DNA of 61,455 nucleotides from Anaerolineales bacterium (lineage in GTDB: Bacteria > Chloroflexota > Anaerolineae > Anaerolineales > UBA6663): NCBI GenBank assembly GCA_020845955.1, contig JADLEU010000283.1, positions 1 to 61,455 of the forward strand, written 5' to 3'. Below the pieces are notes generated by a model. The model worked only from the letters and a program-made list of their open reading frames with translations. It was not told the DNA's origin and made no database searches. The translations under genes and the position numbers were made by a program. Shown here piece after piece: positions 1 through 6,794 of this stretch (position 1 is its first letter; each line of letters starts with the position of its first letter).

Positions 1-31
1 CAGGCCGAGTTGCCTCCCGCACACCAAATAG

Positions 32-60
32 CAGAGGCCCTCGGTCGCCGAAGGCCTCTG
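32..60. terminator. Strong hairpin, possible terminator of the downstream lipoprotein gene
   Basis: CAGAGGCC at 32-39 pairs with GGCCTCTG at 53-60, and the inner bases TCGG/CCGA extend the stem to about 13 pairs with one G-T wobble. It lies about 40 bases past the stop of the minus-strand lipoprotein gene. The following run is only CTATTT, so it is a weak intrinsic terminator at best. Confidence 0.45.
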
Positions 61-101
61 GCTGCTAAGTTCCACCTGTAGAGGCAGCTTTGCCGCCAGA
101 T

Positions 102-401
102 TTATCCGTCGTCGGCCGGATTGTAATGCTCCAGGCGTTCGCAGGCCCCCGGGTCAACCATCATCATTTGCTCCTGGAGCGTCAGCTCGACCGCGCGCCG
201 CAGCGCCATGCCATGCATCGCATGAACCTCAGCGGCGGGCGCGAAGGACAGGGGCGGCAGGCTCAAGACATCGATCGTGGGACCAAACAGTGATTGGCCG
301 CTGGGGCCTCCCATCTGCCCAACGGCCACCCCGCAGGCCGTCACCAGCAACCCCGCCACCATTCCGAGCGCGAGCAGCAAGGCCAACCGGTGTTTTCGCA
401 T
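102..401 (-). CDS. Small predicted lipoprotein, unknown function
   Basis: This encodes 99 residues. The N-terminus is a type II signal peptide: MRKHR, a hydrophobic stretch, then the lipobox VTAC with the lipidated Cys near residue 23. The mature part is short (about 75 residues), with no recognisable domain and a Met-rich patch (QEQMMMV) near the end. The start is set by AAGGAG seven to eight bases upstream; an upstream in-frame ATG would put about 38 charged residues before the signal peptide and is unlikely. It probably sits on the outer face of the cytoplasmic membrane. No function can be assigned, and the neighbouring PLP-enzyme gene is separated by about 80 bases. Confidence 0.7.
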   Translation of the reverse strand: MRKHRLALLLALGMVAGLLVTACGVAVGQMGGPSGQSLFGPTIDVLSLPPLSFAPAAEVHAMHGMALRRAVELTLQEQMMMVDPGACERLEHYNPADDG

Positions 402-483
402 TGTGCTCTCCTTCACAGCAGTAAATGCGGATGAAGCTAACCCAGTATGGCATAATCGGGATTTGCGAGTCAAGCATTCGCTG

Positions 484-1728
484 CTATTGCGCCAGGGCCT
501 GCTCCAGATCCGCAATCAGGTCCGCGGCATCTTCAATCCCAAGCGACAGCCGCACCAGGTTATCCTTGATGCCCAACGCCAGCCGCTCCTCGGTCGAAAG
601 CTCGTAAAACGACATCAACGCCGGCTGTTCCACCAGCGTCTCCACGCCGCCCAGCGAGGCCGCAATCAGTGGGATCGTCAGCGCGTCGACGAAGCGGCTG
701 GTATCTTCCAAACCACCGTCGATTTCAAAGCTGACGACGCCGCCGTATCCCAGCATCTGGCTCCGCGCCACGGCGTGATCGGGATGCGAGGCCAGTCCCG
801 GGTACCACACGCGCCTCACGCGTGGGTGCGCCTCGAGATAGGCCGCCACCGCCTGGCCATTCTCGTTCTGCCGCTGCACTCGCAGCGCCAGCGTCTTCAA
901 GCCGCGCGTCAGCAGCGCCGCCGTGTGCGGGTCGGTCACGCTTCCCAGCACCCCTAGAGCCTGCCGCAGCGAGTCGATCAGCCCGGCCTCGCCCACCACG
1001 ACGCCCGCCAGCAGATCGTTGTGGCCGCCCAGGTACTTGGTGGCCGAATGCACGACCAAATCGACCCCAAAGTCCAGTGGCCGCTGGTTGATGGGCGTGG
1101 CAAAGGTCGCATCAATCAGCGTCTTCACGCCGTGCCGGCGCGCGATCTCCACCAGCCGCACCAAATCGAGGCAGCGCAAATAGGGGTTGGTCGGAGTCTC
1201 GGAGACGATCAGGCGGGTGTTGGGCTGGATGGCCGCTTCGAGCGCGGCCCAATCGCCCATTGGGACGACCGTGGTTGCAATGCCCAGGCGTTTGAGGAAG
1301 GTCTGGCAAAACTGGCGCGTGCGGCGGTAACAGTCGTCGCCGATGACGAGGTGCGCGCCGGTGGGCAGCATCGCCAGCAGCACCGACGTGACGGCTGCCA
1401 TGCCCGAGGCAAACAAGAGCGCCGCGTCGCCGCGCTCCAGCGCCGCCAGCCGGGCCTCGCAGTCGGCTACCGTCGGGTTGCCGTAGCGGCCGTACTCAAC
1501 CCGCCCTTGAGCCCCACCCCACATCCGCGCGTCCTGAAAGGCGCACAGATCAGCCGTATTGTCAAAGGTATACGTGGCCGTCTGAACGAGGGGCGCTATT
1601 AGCGAATGGTAGGCGTGCGGGTGAGTTGTACCGGCGTGCACCGCGGCCGTCGATGGGCCCGGCGCGGGCGGAGCCGCCGGTACCGCCGCCACTTTAGTCT
1701 TATCAGCTAGGATCTGTAGGGCCGTCAT
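484..1728 (-). CDS. Cys/Met-metabolism PLP-dependent enzyme (cystathionine gamma-synthase-like)
   Basis: 414-residue enzyme of the trans-sulfuration family (cystathionine gamma-synthase, O-acylhomoserine sulfhydrylase, gamma-lyase). Visible family motifs are YGRYGNPT near the N-terminus, FASGMAA for cofactor phosphate binding, ETPTNPYL, the Asp of LIDATFA, and SATKYLGGHND holding the Lys that forms the PLP Schiff base. The first 35 or so residues are an Ala/Pro-rich extension. AAGGAG lies five bases before this ATG; the ATG at 1731 and a codon at 1746 are poorer starts. A SAM-I riboswitch and terminator lie directly upstream, which places the enzyme in methionine or homocysteine synthesis rather than catabolism. 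Which sulfur donor it uses cannot be read from the sequence. Confidence 0.9.
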   Translation of the reverse strand: MTALQILADKTKVAAVPAAPPAPGPSTAAVHAGTTHPHAYHSLIAPLVQTATYTFDNTADLCAFQDARMWGGAQGRVEYGRYGNPTVADCEARLAALERGDAALLFASGMAAVTSVLLAMLPTGAHLVIGDDCYRRTRQFCQTFLKRLGIATTVVPMGDWAALEAAIQPNTRLIVSETPTNPYLRCLDLVRLVEIARRHGVKTLIDATFATPINQRPLDFGVDLVVHSATKYLGGHNDLLAGVVVGEAGLIDSLRQALGVLGSVTDPHTAALLTRGLKTLALRVQRQNENGQAVAAYLEAHPRVRRVWYPGLASHPDHAVARSQMLGYGGVVSFEIDGGLEDTSRFVDALTIPLIAASLGGVETLVEQPALMSFYELSTEERLALGIKDNLVRLSLGIEDAADLIADLEQALAQ

Positions 1729-1789
1729 CATCTCTCCTTCACACACACGGACAGCTTATCCAGGAGAGACCAGAGGGGTTTACCGCTGC

Positions 1790-1823
1790 AAAAAAAGAAC
1801 CCCTTCTGGATGAGAAGGGGTTC
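1790..1823 (-). terminator. Expression-platform terminator of the SAM riboswitch
   Basis: On the minus strand, GAACCCCTTCT at the 5' side pairs with AGAAGGGGTTC around a short loop (1797-1823) and is followed by seven T residues (complement of 1790-1796). It sits between the riboswitch aptamer and the PLP-enzyme gene, where a transcriptional OFF switch is expected. Confidence 0.9.
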
Positions 1824-1841
1824 GAGAAAGCACGTCGCGCC

Positions 1842-1988
1842 CAGCTCTCATCTTCCAGAAGTAGGCGACGCATCGTCGCCAAGCTTGCTTGCCGGAATTG
1901 GCACCTTGTTGCCACGCCACTCGCGCAGCACCCGCAACAGGTTGCCGAGGCATCATCGGGCCGGTCCCTCCGCCTCTCTGGATAAGAG
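1842..1988 (-). promoter_or_regulatory. SAM-I (S-box) riboswitch aptamer
   Basis: Read on the minus strand, the segment begins CTTATCCAGAGAGGCGGAGG, then has GGCCCGATGA, GGCAACC, GGTGCCAATTCC and GATGAGAG in the order and spacing of the S-box core. These are the conserved P1, kink-turn and SAM-pocket segments. Together with the terminator at 1790-1823 it forms a standard SAM-repressed leader: high S-adenosylmethionine should stop transcription before the cystathionine gamma-synthase-like gene. An AT-rich stretch at about 1990-2003 could supply the -10 region. Confidence 0.95.
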
Positions 1989-2100
1989 TGATGCTATATA
2001 ATTAGCCTGTAGACTATCACACCTACCCGGCCGCCGTCATGGGCAGTTTGCACGAAACCTGCTGTGCCCAGGCTGGTACCGTTGGCGAGGTCCGGGCTCG

Positions 2101-2580
2101 TCAAAACAGCAAGCGCTCCACGATCACGACGTCGCGCCACTCGTCGTCCAGGCGCGCGTGCCGCTCGTAGACGCCCACCTCGCGGAACCCCACCCCTCGC
2201 AGCAGCCGGCGGCTTGCCTCGTTCTCCACAAATACGCGCGACAGCAGTTTCCAAAAGCCCGCGTTGGCCGCCGCCTCGATCAGCGCTTCCATCGCTCGCC
2301 GCCCCACCCCGCGGCCGCGTGCCGCCCGCTCAACATAGACCGAGAACTCCGCGATGCCGGCGTAGCACTCCCGCGACCGGTACGTCGAGGTCGCCGCGAA
2401 GGCGAGCACCCGTCCATGGTCTTCGATCACGACTACGGGGTGTCGGCCGTCAAACCAGGCGCGGATGTCGTTTGGTGTGCGCAGACGCGTCTCAAACGTC
2501 GCGCCCCGGTCCTCAATCCCCTGGTTGTAGATCCGCGCAATGACCGCAACATCGTCCAGGGTCGCGCCGCGCGCCTTCAT
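2101..2580 (-). CDS. GNAT N-acetyltransferase, PAT/ArsN1-like
   Basis: 159-residue GNAT acetyltransferase resembling phosphinothricin acetyltransferase and the ArsN1 arsinothricin N-acetyltransferases. The N-terminal IYNQGIEDRGATFET block is characteristic of that subgroup, and the acetyl-CoA loop is RGRGVGRRA, followed by NEASRRLLRGVGF. Its ATG overlaps the stop of the upstream nucleotidyltransferase gene by four bases (ATGA), so the two are probably translationally coupled. It is the last gene of a run that starts at aspartate kinase. The substrate is likely a small amino-acid-like toxin or metabolite; this is an inference from the subgroup. Confidence 0.85.
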   Translation of the reverse strand: MKARGATLDDVAVIARIYNQGIEDRGATFETRLRTPNDIRAWFDGRHPVVVIEDHGRVLAFAATSTYRSRECYAGIAEFSVYVERAARGRGVGRRAMEALIEAAANAGFWKLLSRVFVENEASRRLLRGVGFREVGVYERHARLDDEWRDVVIVERLLF

Positions 2581-3443
2581 GCGTCGGCATCCAGCGGCGC
2601 CTGGCCGATCAGCCGGTCAGCGACCGCTAGCGCATATTGAACAAAGAGGAGCGCGCTTTGGAGGTCATCCCGGTCGGCCGGCTGCCCGACCCGCTGCCAC
2701 TGCCCGGCGTGCCTCTCCCAGGCCCGGTCGATCAATCCCTGCCAGCGGCCGTCGAGCTCCGCCTTGGCCCACCGGGCCCCAGCCAACTTCGAGTGTACGC
2801 GTCCGGTGACCAAGGTCTGGAGCATACGGCTGAAGCTGAGCACCGCGTAGGGCTGGTACCAGCCGTCGTTCATTGTCTCTGGCGCGGCCAGGATCTCGGC
2901 CGCCCAGCCGCGCAGCGTTCCCAGCGTCTCTCGCCGCAACGCCTCGGCTGGCACTGGCCCCAGCAACTCCCGCGGCTCCGGCCCGGCGAGGGTCACGCCC
3001 TGCTCGCGCAGCACCCAGCGCACCACCAGCGTGTTGTCGTGTGCGGAGCGCTCGAGTTCCCGGCTGCCGTTATCGACGTACAGCAGCGGCTTTCCCACCG
3101 TATCGAGGTCGCGCAGCCACTCGCGCGGAAAGTACGAGCCTTCGAGATGTCGCGCCCAGTTCGATGCCATGCCGTACACCTTCACGTGCTCCGCCTGGAG
3201 AGGCAGCACCCAGGCTGCCGGCACGTCCTCGCTCACCACGATCACAAAATCGACGTCGCTGTCGGTGGTTGCATCGCCCACCGCGAAGGAGCCCTGCAGA
3301 TAAGCGCCTACGAAGTTAGCGCCCAGAATCGGCCGCACTCCCGCAAGCAGCGCCTGGAGCACGCCAGCCAACTCGGGCTGAGCCGCACTCGCCTTCGCTG
3401 GCACGACCGGGCGCGGCCGCATGTCACGCGTCTCCGCCCACAT
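2577..3443 (-). CDS. Nucleotidyltransferase, aminoglycoside adenylyltransferase-like (DUF4111)
   Basis: 288 residues. The nucleotidyltransferase signature is GSFAVGDATTDSDVD near residues 50-65, with the two metal-binding Asp residues in DSDVD. The helical C-terminal half matches the DUF4111 region found in AadA-type adenylyltransferases, including WVLREQGVTLAGPEP and a later YAVLSFSRML. Such enzymes transfer AMP to small hydroxyl acceptors, classically streptomycin or spectinomycin, but chromosomal members often have unknown targets. The start overlaps the upstream esterase by 20 bases and the stop overlaps the acetyltransferase start by four. Confidence 0.8.
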   Translation of the reverse strand: MWAETRDMRPRPVVPAKASAAQPELAGVLQALLAGVRPILGANFVGAYLQGSFAVGDATTDSDVDFVIVVSEDVPAAWVLPLQAEHVKVYGMASNWARHLEGSYFPREWLRDLDTVGKPLLYVDNGSRELERSAHDNTLVVRWVLREQGVTLAGPEPRELLGPVPAEALRRETLGTLRGWAAEILAAPETMNDGWYQPYAVLSFSRMLQTLVTGRVHSKLAGARWAKAELDGRWQGLIDRAWERHAGQWQRVGQPADRDDLQSALLFVQYALAVADRLIGQAPLDADA

Positions 3444-4062
3444 GTTGAGCCAGCCATTTCTTCAGATCACGCGTGCCATCCGCGTTAAGTTTGTGCCCGA
3501 CCGGGTACTCCCGATAGGTGACCTCGGCGCCGGCCCTGATCAGCAGCTGCCGCGCGGCCTGTGCCTGATCGACCGAAACGGCCTCGTCCTGCGCACCGTG
3601 CAGAATTAGCGCGGCTTTGCCCGCCAACCGCCCTGGCTTGGCCCAGCCCTGGGCAAATTCAGGCACAAATCCCGCCAGTCCGACGGCGCCCGCCGCCAGG
3701 GCCGGGTCTGACAGCAACAGCCCGAAGCTCATCGCCGCTCCTTGGCTGAAACCCATCAGCCACAACCGTTCCCGGTCCACCGGGTAAGCCCTGGGCAGCC
3801 CAGTCACAAACTCCCGCAGCGCCGCCAGCCCTGCCCGAAAGCCCTCCCCGTCGTCCAGGCGCCGATACCAGCCGAAACTGTGCGGCCCTACCTCGAGTGG
3901 TGCGCGTGGGCTCACCGACACTACCCCCAGCGGCAGGGTCTGGTCAAAAATACTCATGACCTCCTCGTTGCCCAGCCATCCATGCAGCATGACGACCGCC
4001 GGGTACAGTTCAGCGCTCGCCTTGCCCGGCACCCGCGCCCGGTGGACCAGCGGCAACGCCAT
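3424..4062 (-). CDS. Phospholipase/carboxylesterase-family alpha/beta hydrolase
   Basis: 212-residue hydrolase. The catalytic triad is visible as the Ser of GFSQG, the Asp of HGAQDEAV and the His of VGHKL; HGWLGNE near the N-terminus forms the oxyanion hole. Size and motif order match the carboxylesterase / acyl-protein thioesterase family. The start ATG shares one base with the stop of asd (TAATG). Longer in-frame starts lie inside asd and give an Arg/Gly-rich shadow sequence, so they are rejected. There is no signal peptide, so it is cytosolic. Substrate unknown. Confidence 0.85.
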   Translation of the reverse strand: MALPLVHRARVPGKASAELYPAVVMLHGWLGNEEVMSIFDQTLPLGVVSVSPRAPLEVGPHSFGWYRRLDDGEGFRAGLAALREFVTGLPRAYPVDRERLWLMGFSQGAAMSFGLLLSDPALAAGAVGLAGFVPEFAQGWAKPGRLAGKAALILHGAQDEAVSVDQAQAARQLLIRAGAEVTYREYPVGHKLNADGTRDLKKWLAQHVGGDA

Positions 4063-5111
4063 TACTGCACCAATCCCTGCGCCACCAGGAGTTCGCCGTT
4101 CAGCAGCGAGCCGCCTGCCGCACCATGCACGGTGTTGTGTGAGAGGACGACGAACTTGACGTGGAACAGCGGATCGGTCCGAACCCGGCCGACGACGGTC
4201 GTCATCCCCGCGCCCGCCAGGCGGTCCTTGCGCGGCTGCGGGCGGTCTGGCTCGGAACGCACTTCGATCACCTGGCGCGGAGCGCTGGGCAGCGTCCGCA
4301 CCATCTCGGGCGCCTCGAACCCTGCCAGGCACTCGGCGACTTCCTTCGGTCCCGCCGCCCGCTCAAACTCCACCGAGGCGCATACCATGTGCCCGTCCGA
4401 CACCGCCACCCGGTTGGTGTGAGCCGAGAACACGACAGGCGCCGGCCTCACCGCCCCGGCATGCAGCGTCCCTAGCATCTTGCGCGGCTCCTGCTCGATC
4501 TTTTCTTCCTCTCCCGGAATGTAAGGCACCACATTGTCGAGGATGTCCAGCGAGGCCACACCCGGGTACCCGGCGCCCGACAGTGCCTGCAGCGATACCA
4601 CCATTGCCCGCCGCAACCCAAAGGCCGGCTGCAAGGCCTTCAGCGCAATCGTCAGCCCGGTGCTGGTGCAGTTGGGATTGGTCAGGATGAAGCCCGGCCA
4701 GCCGCGGGCGGCGCGCTGGTGGGCGATCAGGCCGGTATGATCGGGGTTCACCTCGGGGATGATCAGCGGCACGTCGGGCGCCATGCGAAAGGCTGACGCG
4801 TTCGACGACACCGCGTAGCCGGCGGCGGCCAGGGCCGGCTCGACCGCCCGCGCGGCCTCGGCCGGCAGCGCCGAAAATGCCAACCGGGCCTCAAAGCCCG
4901 GCTCGGTCGGCAGCACCAGCATGCCGCGCGCGTAGTCCGGCATCGGTTCGGCCAGCACCCAGCGGCAGCCATCGCCATACTGCTGCCCAACGGTCCGATC
5001 CGAGCCGGTCAGGGCCGTGACCTCGAACCAGGGATGCGCTTCTAATAGCTGCACGAAGCGCTGCCCCACCGCCCCCGTTGCGCCCAGGATCGCCACCGGT
5101 ATCTTCGTCAT
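4062..5111 (-). CDS. asd: Aspartate-semialdehyde dehydrogenase
   Basis: 349 residues. It makes L-aspartate 4-semialdehyde from aspartyl phosphate using NADPH, the branch point to lysine, threonine and methionine. Visible are the Rossmann motif GATGAVGQRF at the N-terminus, the nucleophile Cys in TNPNCTS and the acid/base His in AHTNRVAV. The sequence is of the archaeal/fungal-like type rather than the E. coli type, judged by length and the KLGGNP-free dimer region. It follows lysC after nine bases, so the product of aspartate kinase is handed to the next enzyme of the same operon. Confidence 0.95.
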   Translation of the reverse strand: MTKIPVAILGATGAVGQRFVQLLEAHPWFEVTALTGSDRTVGQQYGDGCRWVLAEPMPDYARGMLVLPTEPGFEARLAFSALPAEAARAVEPALAAAGYAVSSNASAFRMAPDVPLIIPEVNPDHTGLIAHQRAARGWPGFILTNPNCTSTGLTIALKALQPAFGLRRAMVVSLQALSGAGYPGVASLDILDNVVPYIPGEEEKIEQEPRKMLGTLHAGAVRPAPVVFSAHTNRVAVSDGHMVCASVEFERAAGPKEVAECLAGFEAPEMVRTLPSAPRQVIEVRSEPDRPQPRKDRLAGAGMTTVVGRVRTDPLFHVKFVVLSHNTVHGAAGGSLLNGELLVAQGLVQ

Positions 5112-5120
5112 CGCGCTTTC

Positions 5121-6530
5121 TCAGTCCTCTCCCACGATCAGCGTGTGCACGGCCCGCACGGCCGAGTCCGCCTCGCCCGACAGCACTACCAGGCTGATAC
5201 TACACTCCGACGAGCCCTGCGCGATGGCGATGACGTTTACCCCCGCCTGGCCCAGCGCGGTGAAGATCTGGCCGGCCAGACCGGGGGTATGCCGCATCCC
5301 AGCGCCCACCACCGTCACCACGGCCGTCTCTTCCGAGCTGGCAATGCTGTCGATGTCACGGCGGGCGAGTTCGTGCCGGAACTCCTCCTCCAGGGCGTGC
5401 TGCACGGCCTCGGCGGAGGCGCACGGCACCACGAAGCAGATGCTTTGCTCCGAAGAGGCCTGCGAGATCATGGCCACGCTGGTGCCGGTGCGAGCTACAG
5501 CCGCGAACGTGCGCGCCGCGATGCCGGGGATGCCGATCATGCCGCGCCCTTCGAGCGTAATGATAACTTGCCCCTTGAAGGCCGTCACTGCCTTGATGCT
5601 GCCCGGCGTCTGGCCGTTGTCGGGCACCACGCGCGTGCCGGGACACTGCGGGTTGAATGTGTTCTTGACCCACAGCGTCACGCGCCGCTCAACGACGGGC
5701 CGGATCGCCTTCGGATGAAGCACCTTGGCCCCGTAGAACGCCAGCTCGGAGACCTCACGGAAGGTCAATTCGGCCAGCGTCCGCGCGCGCTGCGCCACGC
5801 GCGGATCGGCCGTCATCACCCCGTCGACGTCCGTCCAGATCCAGACCTCATCGGCCTCGAGCGCCACCCCAAGGATGGCGGCCGAATAATCACTGCCGCC
5901 CCGCCCCAACGTTGTCACGGCGCCGCCCGGCGTGGCGCCGACAAACCCGGTGATTACGGGCACTGTGCCCGTCTCCAGCAGCGGGCCAACCGCCGCCTCT
6001 GCCCGCGCCTGCGTGGCCTCCATGTCGGGAGAGGCGGCCTGAAAGGCGGCGTCGGTCACCACCACCCGGGCGGCATCCACCGCCGCCGCCTTCACCCCGG
6101 CCTCCGTCAGCGCCGCTGCCACGAGGGGCGCGCTCATGCGCTCGCCAAGACTGGCGATAGCGTCCAGCGCCCGCGGCGACGCCTCCCCCAGCACGCGCAC
6201 TGCATGGCACAGCGTCTGAAACTCCTGCAGGCATGCCTCGATTGCGGCCCGCGCCACCGCGGCGTTGTTCAGCCGGGCGAGCTGTTCGAGCGTCTCCACG
6301 TGGCGCTGCCGCAGCTCGGCCGCCCGCCGAGCCGGCTCAGCCTCGTCGCCGGCCACCGCCCGCTGAGCGCCCGCCAGCAGCGTGTCGGTCACCCCGCTCA
6401 TGGCCGAGACCACCACCGCCACCCGCGGCCAGGTCTCGCGCGCGGTGCGTACGATGCCGATCAACTGCCGCAAGGCGCGCACGCCCCCGACCGACGTGCC
6501 GCCAAACTTCATCACCAGCGTCTGGCTCAT
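5121..6530 (-). CDS. lysC: Aspartate kinase (monofunctional, two ACT domains)
   Basis: 469 residues; phosphorylates L-aspartate as the first step to Lys/Thr/Met. The kinase signature MKFGGTSVG is at the N-terminus, TTLGRGGSDYSAA in the middle, and two ACT domains occupy roughly residues 315-465, where lysine or threonine would bind for feedback inhibition. There is no fused homoserine dehydrogenase. GGGAGG sits about eight bases before the ATG. Upstream lie a Thr-rich leader ORF and an intrinsic terminator, indicating transcription attenuation by charged tRNA-Thr. It is the first structural gene of the operon lysC-asd-esterase-nucleotidyltransferase-acetyltransferase. Confidence 0.95.
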   Translation of the reverse strand: MSQTLVMKFGGTSVGGVRALRQLIGIVRTARETWPRVAVVVSAMSGVTDTLLAGAQRAVAGDEAEPARRAAELRQRHVETLEQLARLNNAAVARAAIEACLQEFQTLCHAVRVLGEASPRALDAIASLGERMSAPLVAAALTEAGVKAAAVDAARVVVTDAAFQAASPDMEATQARAEAAVGPLLETGTVPVITGFVGATPGGAVTTLGRGGSDYSAAILGVALEADEVWIWTDVDGVMTADPRVAQRARTLAELTFREVSELAFYGAKVLHPKAIRPVVERRVTLWVKNTFNPQCPGTRVVPDNGQTPGSIKAVTAFKGQVIITLEGRGMIGIPGIAARTFAAVARTGTSVAMISQASSEQSICFVVPCASAEAVQHALEEEFRHELARRDIDSIASSEETAVVTVVGAGMRHTPGLAGQIFTALGQAGVNVIAIAQGSSECSISLVVLSGEADSAVRAVHTLIVGED

Positions 6531-6566
6531 TCTGACCTCCCATCGGCAGCGCTGCCTGCCGGGACA

Positions 6567-6597
6567 ACAAAAACGCGGAGCCGCTCTGGCTCCGCGT
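6567..6597 (-). terminator. Attenuator terminator in the lysC leader
   Basis: On the minus strand ACGCGGAGCC pairs perfectly with GGCTCCGCGT around an AGAGC loop and is followed by TTTTTGTTGT. It lies between the Thr-rich leader ORF and lysC. The 5' arm can instead pair with leader bases 6628-6637 (GCTTGCGCGT, nine pairs with one bulged G), which would form an antiterminator. Confidence 0.85.
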
Positions 6598-6622
6598 TTG
6601 GGTCGCTCGATTCAGGCACCCA

Positions 6623-6703
6623 CTACCACGCGCAAGCGGCGGCCTCCCAACCGGTAGGCGCAGTCTGCATGGTAGTAGTCGTGGTGCCAGCGTTCGGATA
6701 CAT
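6623..6703 (-). CDS. Threonine-rich leader peptide of the lysC operon
   Basis: A 26-codon ORF with seven Thr codons, five of them consecutive (codons 7-11: ACC ACG ACT ACT ACC), then MQTAPTGW and a TAG stop. Its last codons lie exactly in the segment that can pair with the 5' arm of the terminator. A ribosome stalled at the Thr run would leave that antiterminator segment free; a ribosome that reaches the stop would cover it and let the terminator form. This is the thr-operon attenuation logic. There is no Shine-Dalgarno sequence, but the predicted transcription start is only about four bases upstream, so it may be read as a near-leaderless message. A GTG at 6715 would add MTPT. Confidence 0.8.
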   Translation of the reverse strand: MYPNAGTTTTTMQTAPTGWEAAACAW

Positions 6704-6713
6704 CGTAGGCGTC

Positions 6714-6743
6714 ACGTTAGCACAACCCCGCCGCCGTTGTCAA
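6714..6743 (-). promoter_or_regulatory. Promoter of the lysC leader
   Basis: On the minus strand there is a perfect -35 TTGACA (complement of 6738-6743), an 18-base spacer and a -10 TAACGT (complement of 6714-6719). Transcription would begin near 6707, just before the leader-peptide ATG. Confidence 0.6.
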
Positions 6744-6794
6744 TCCCAGACCCAACGGAGTTCTGGCGCTCGCTTTTGGTCGCTGTGCACATGC

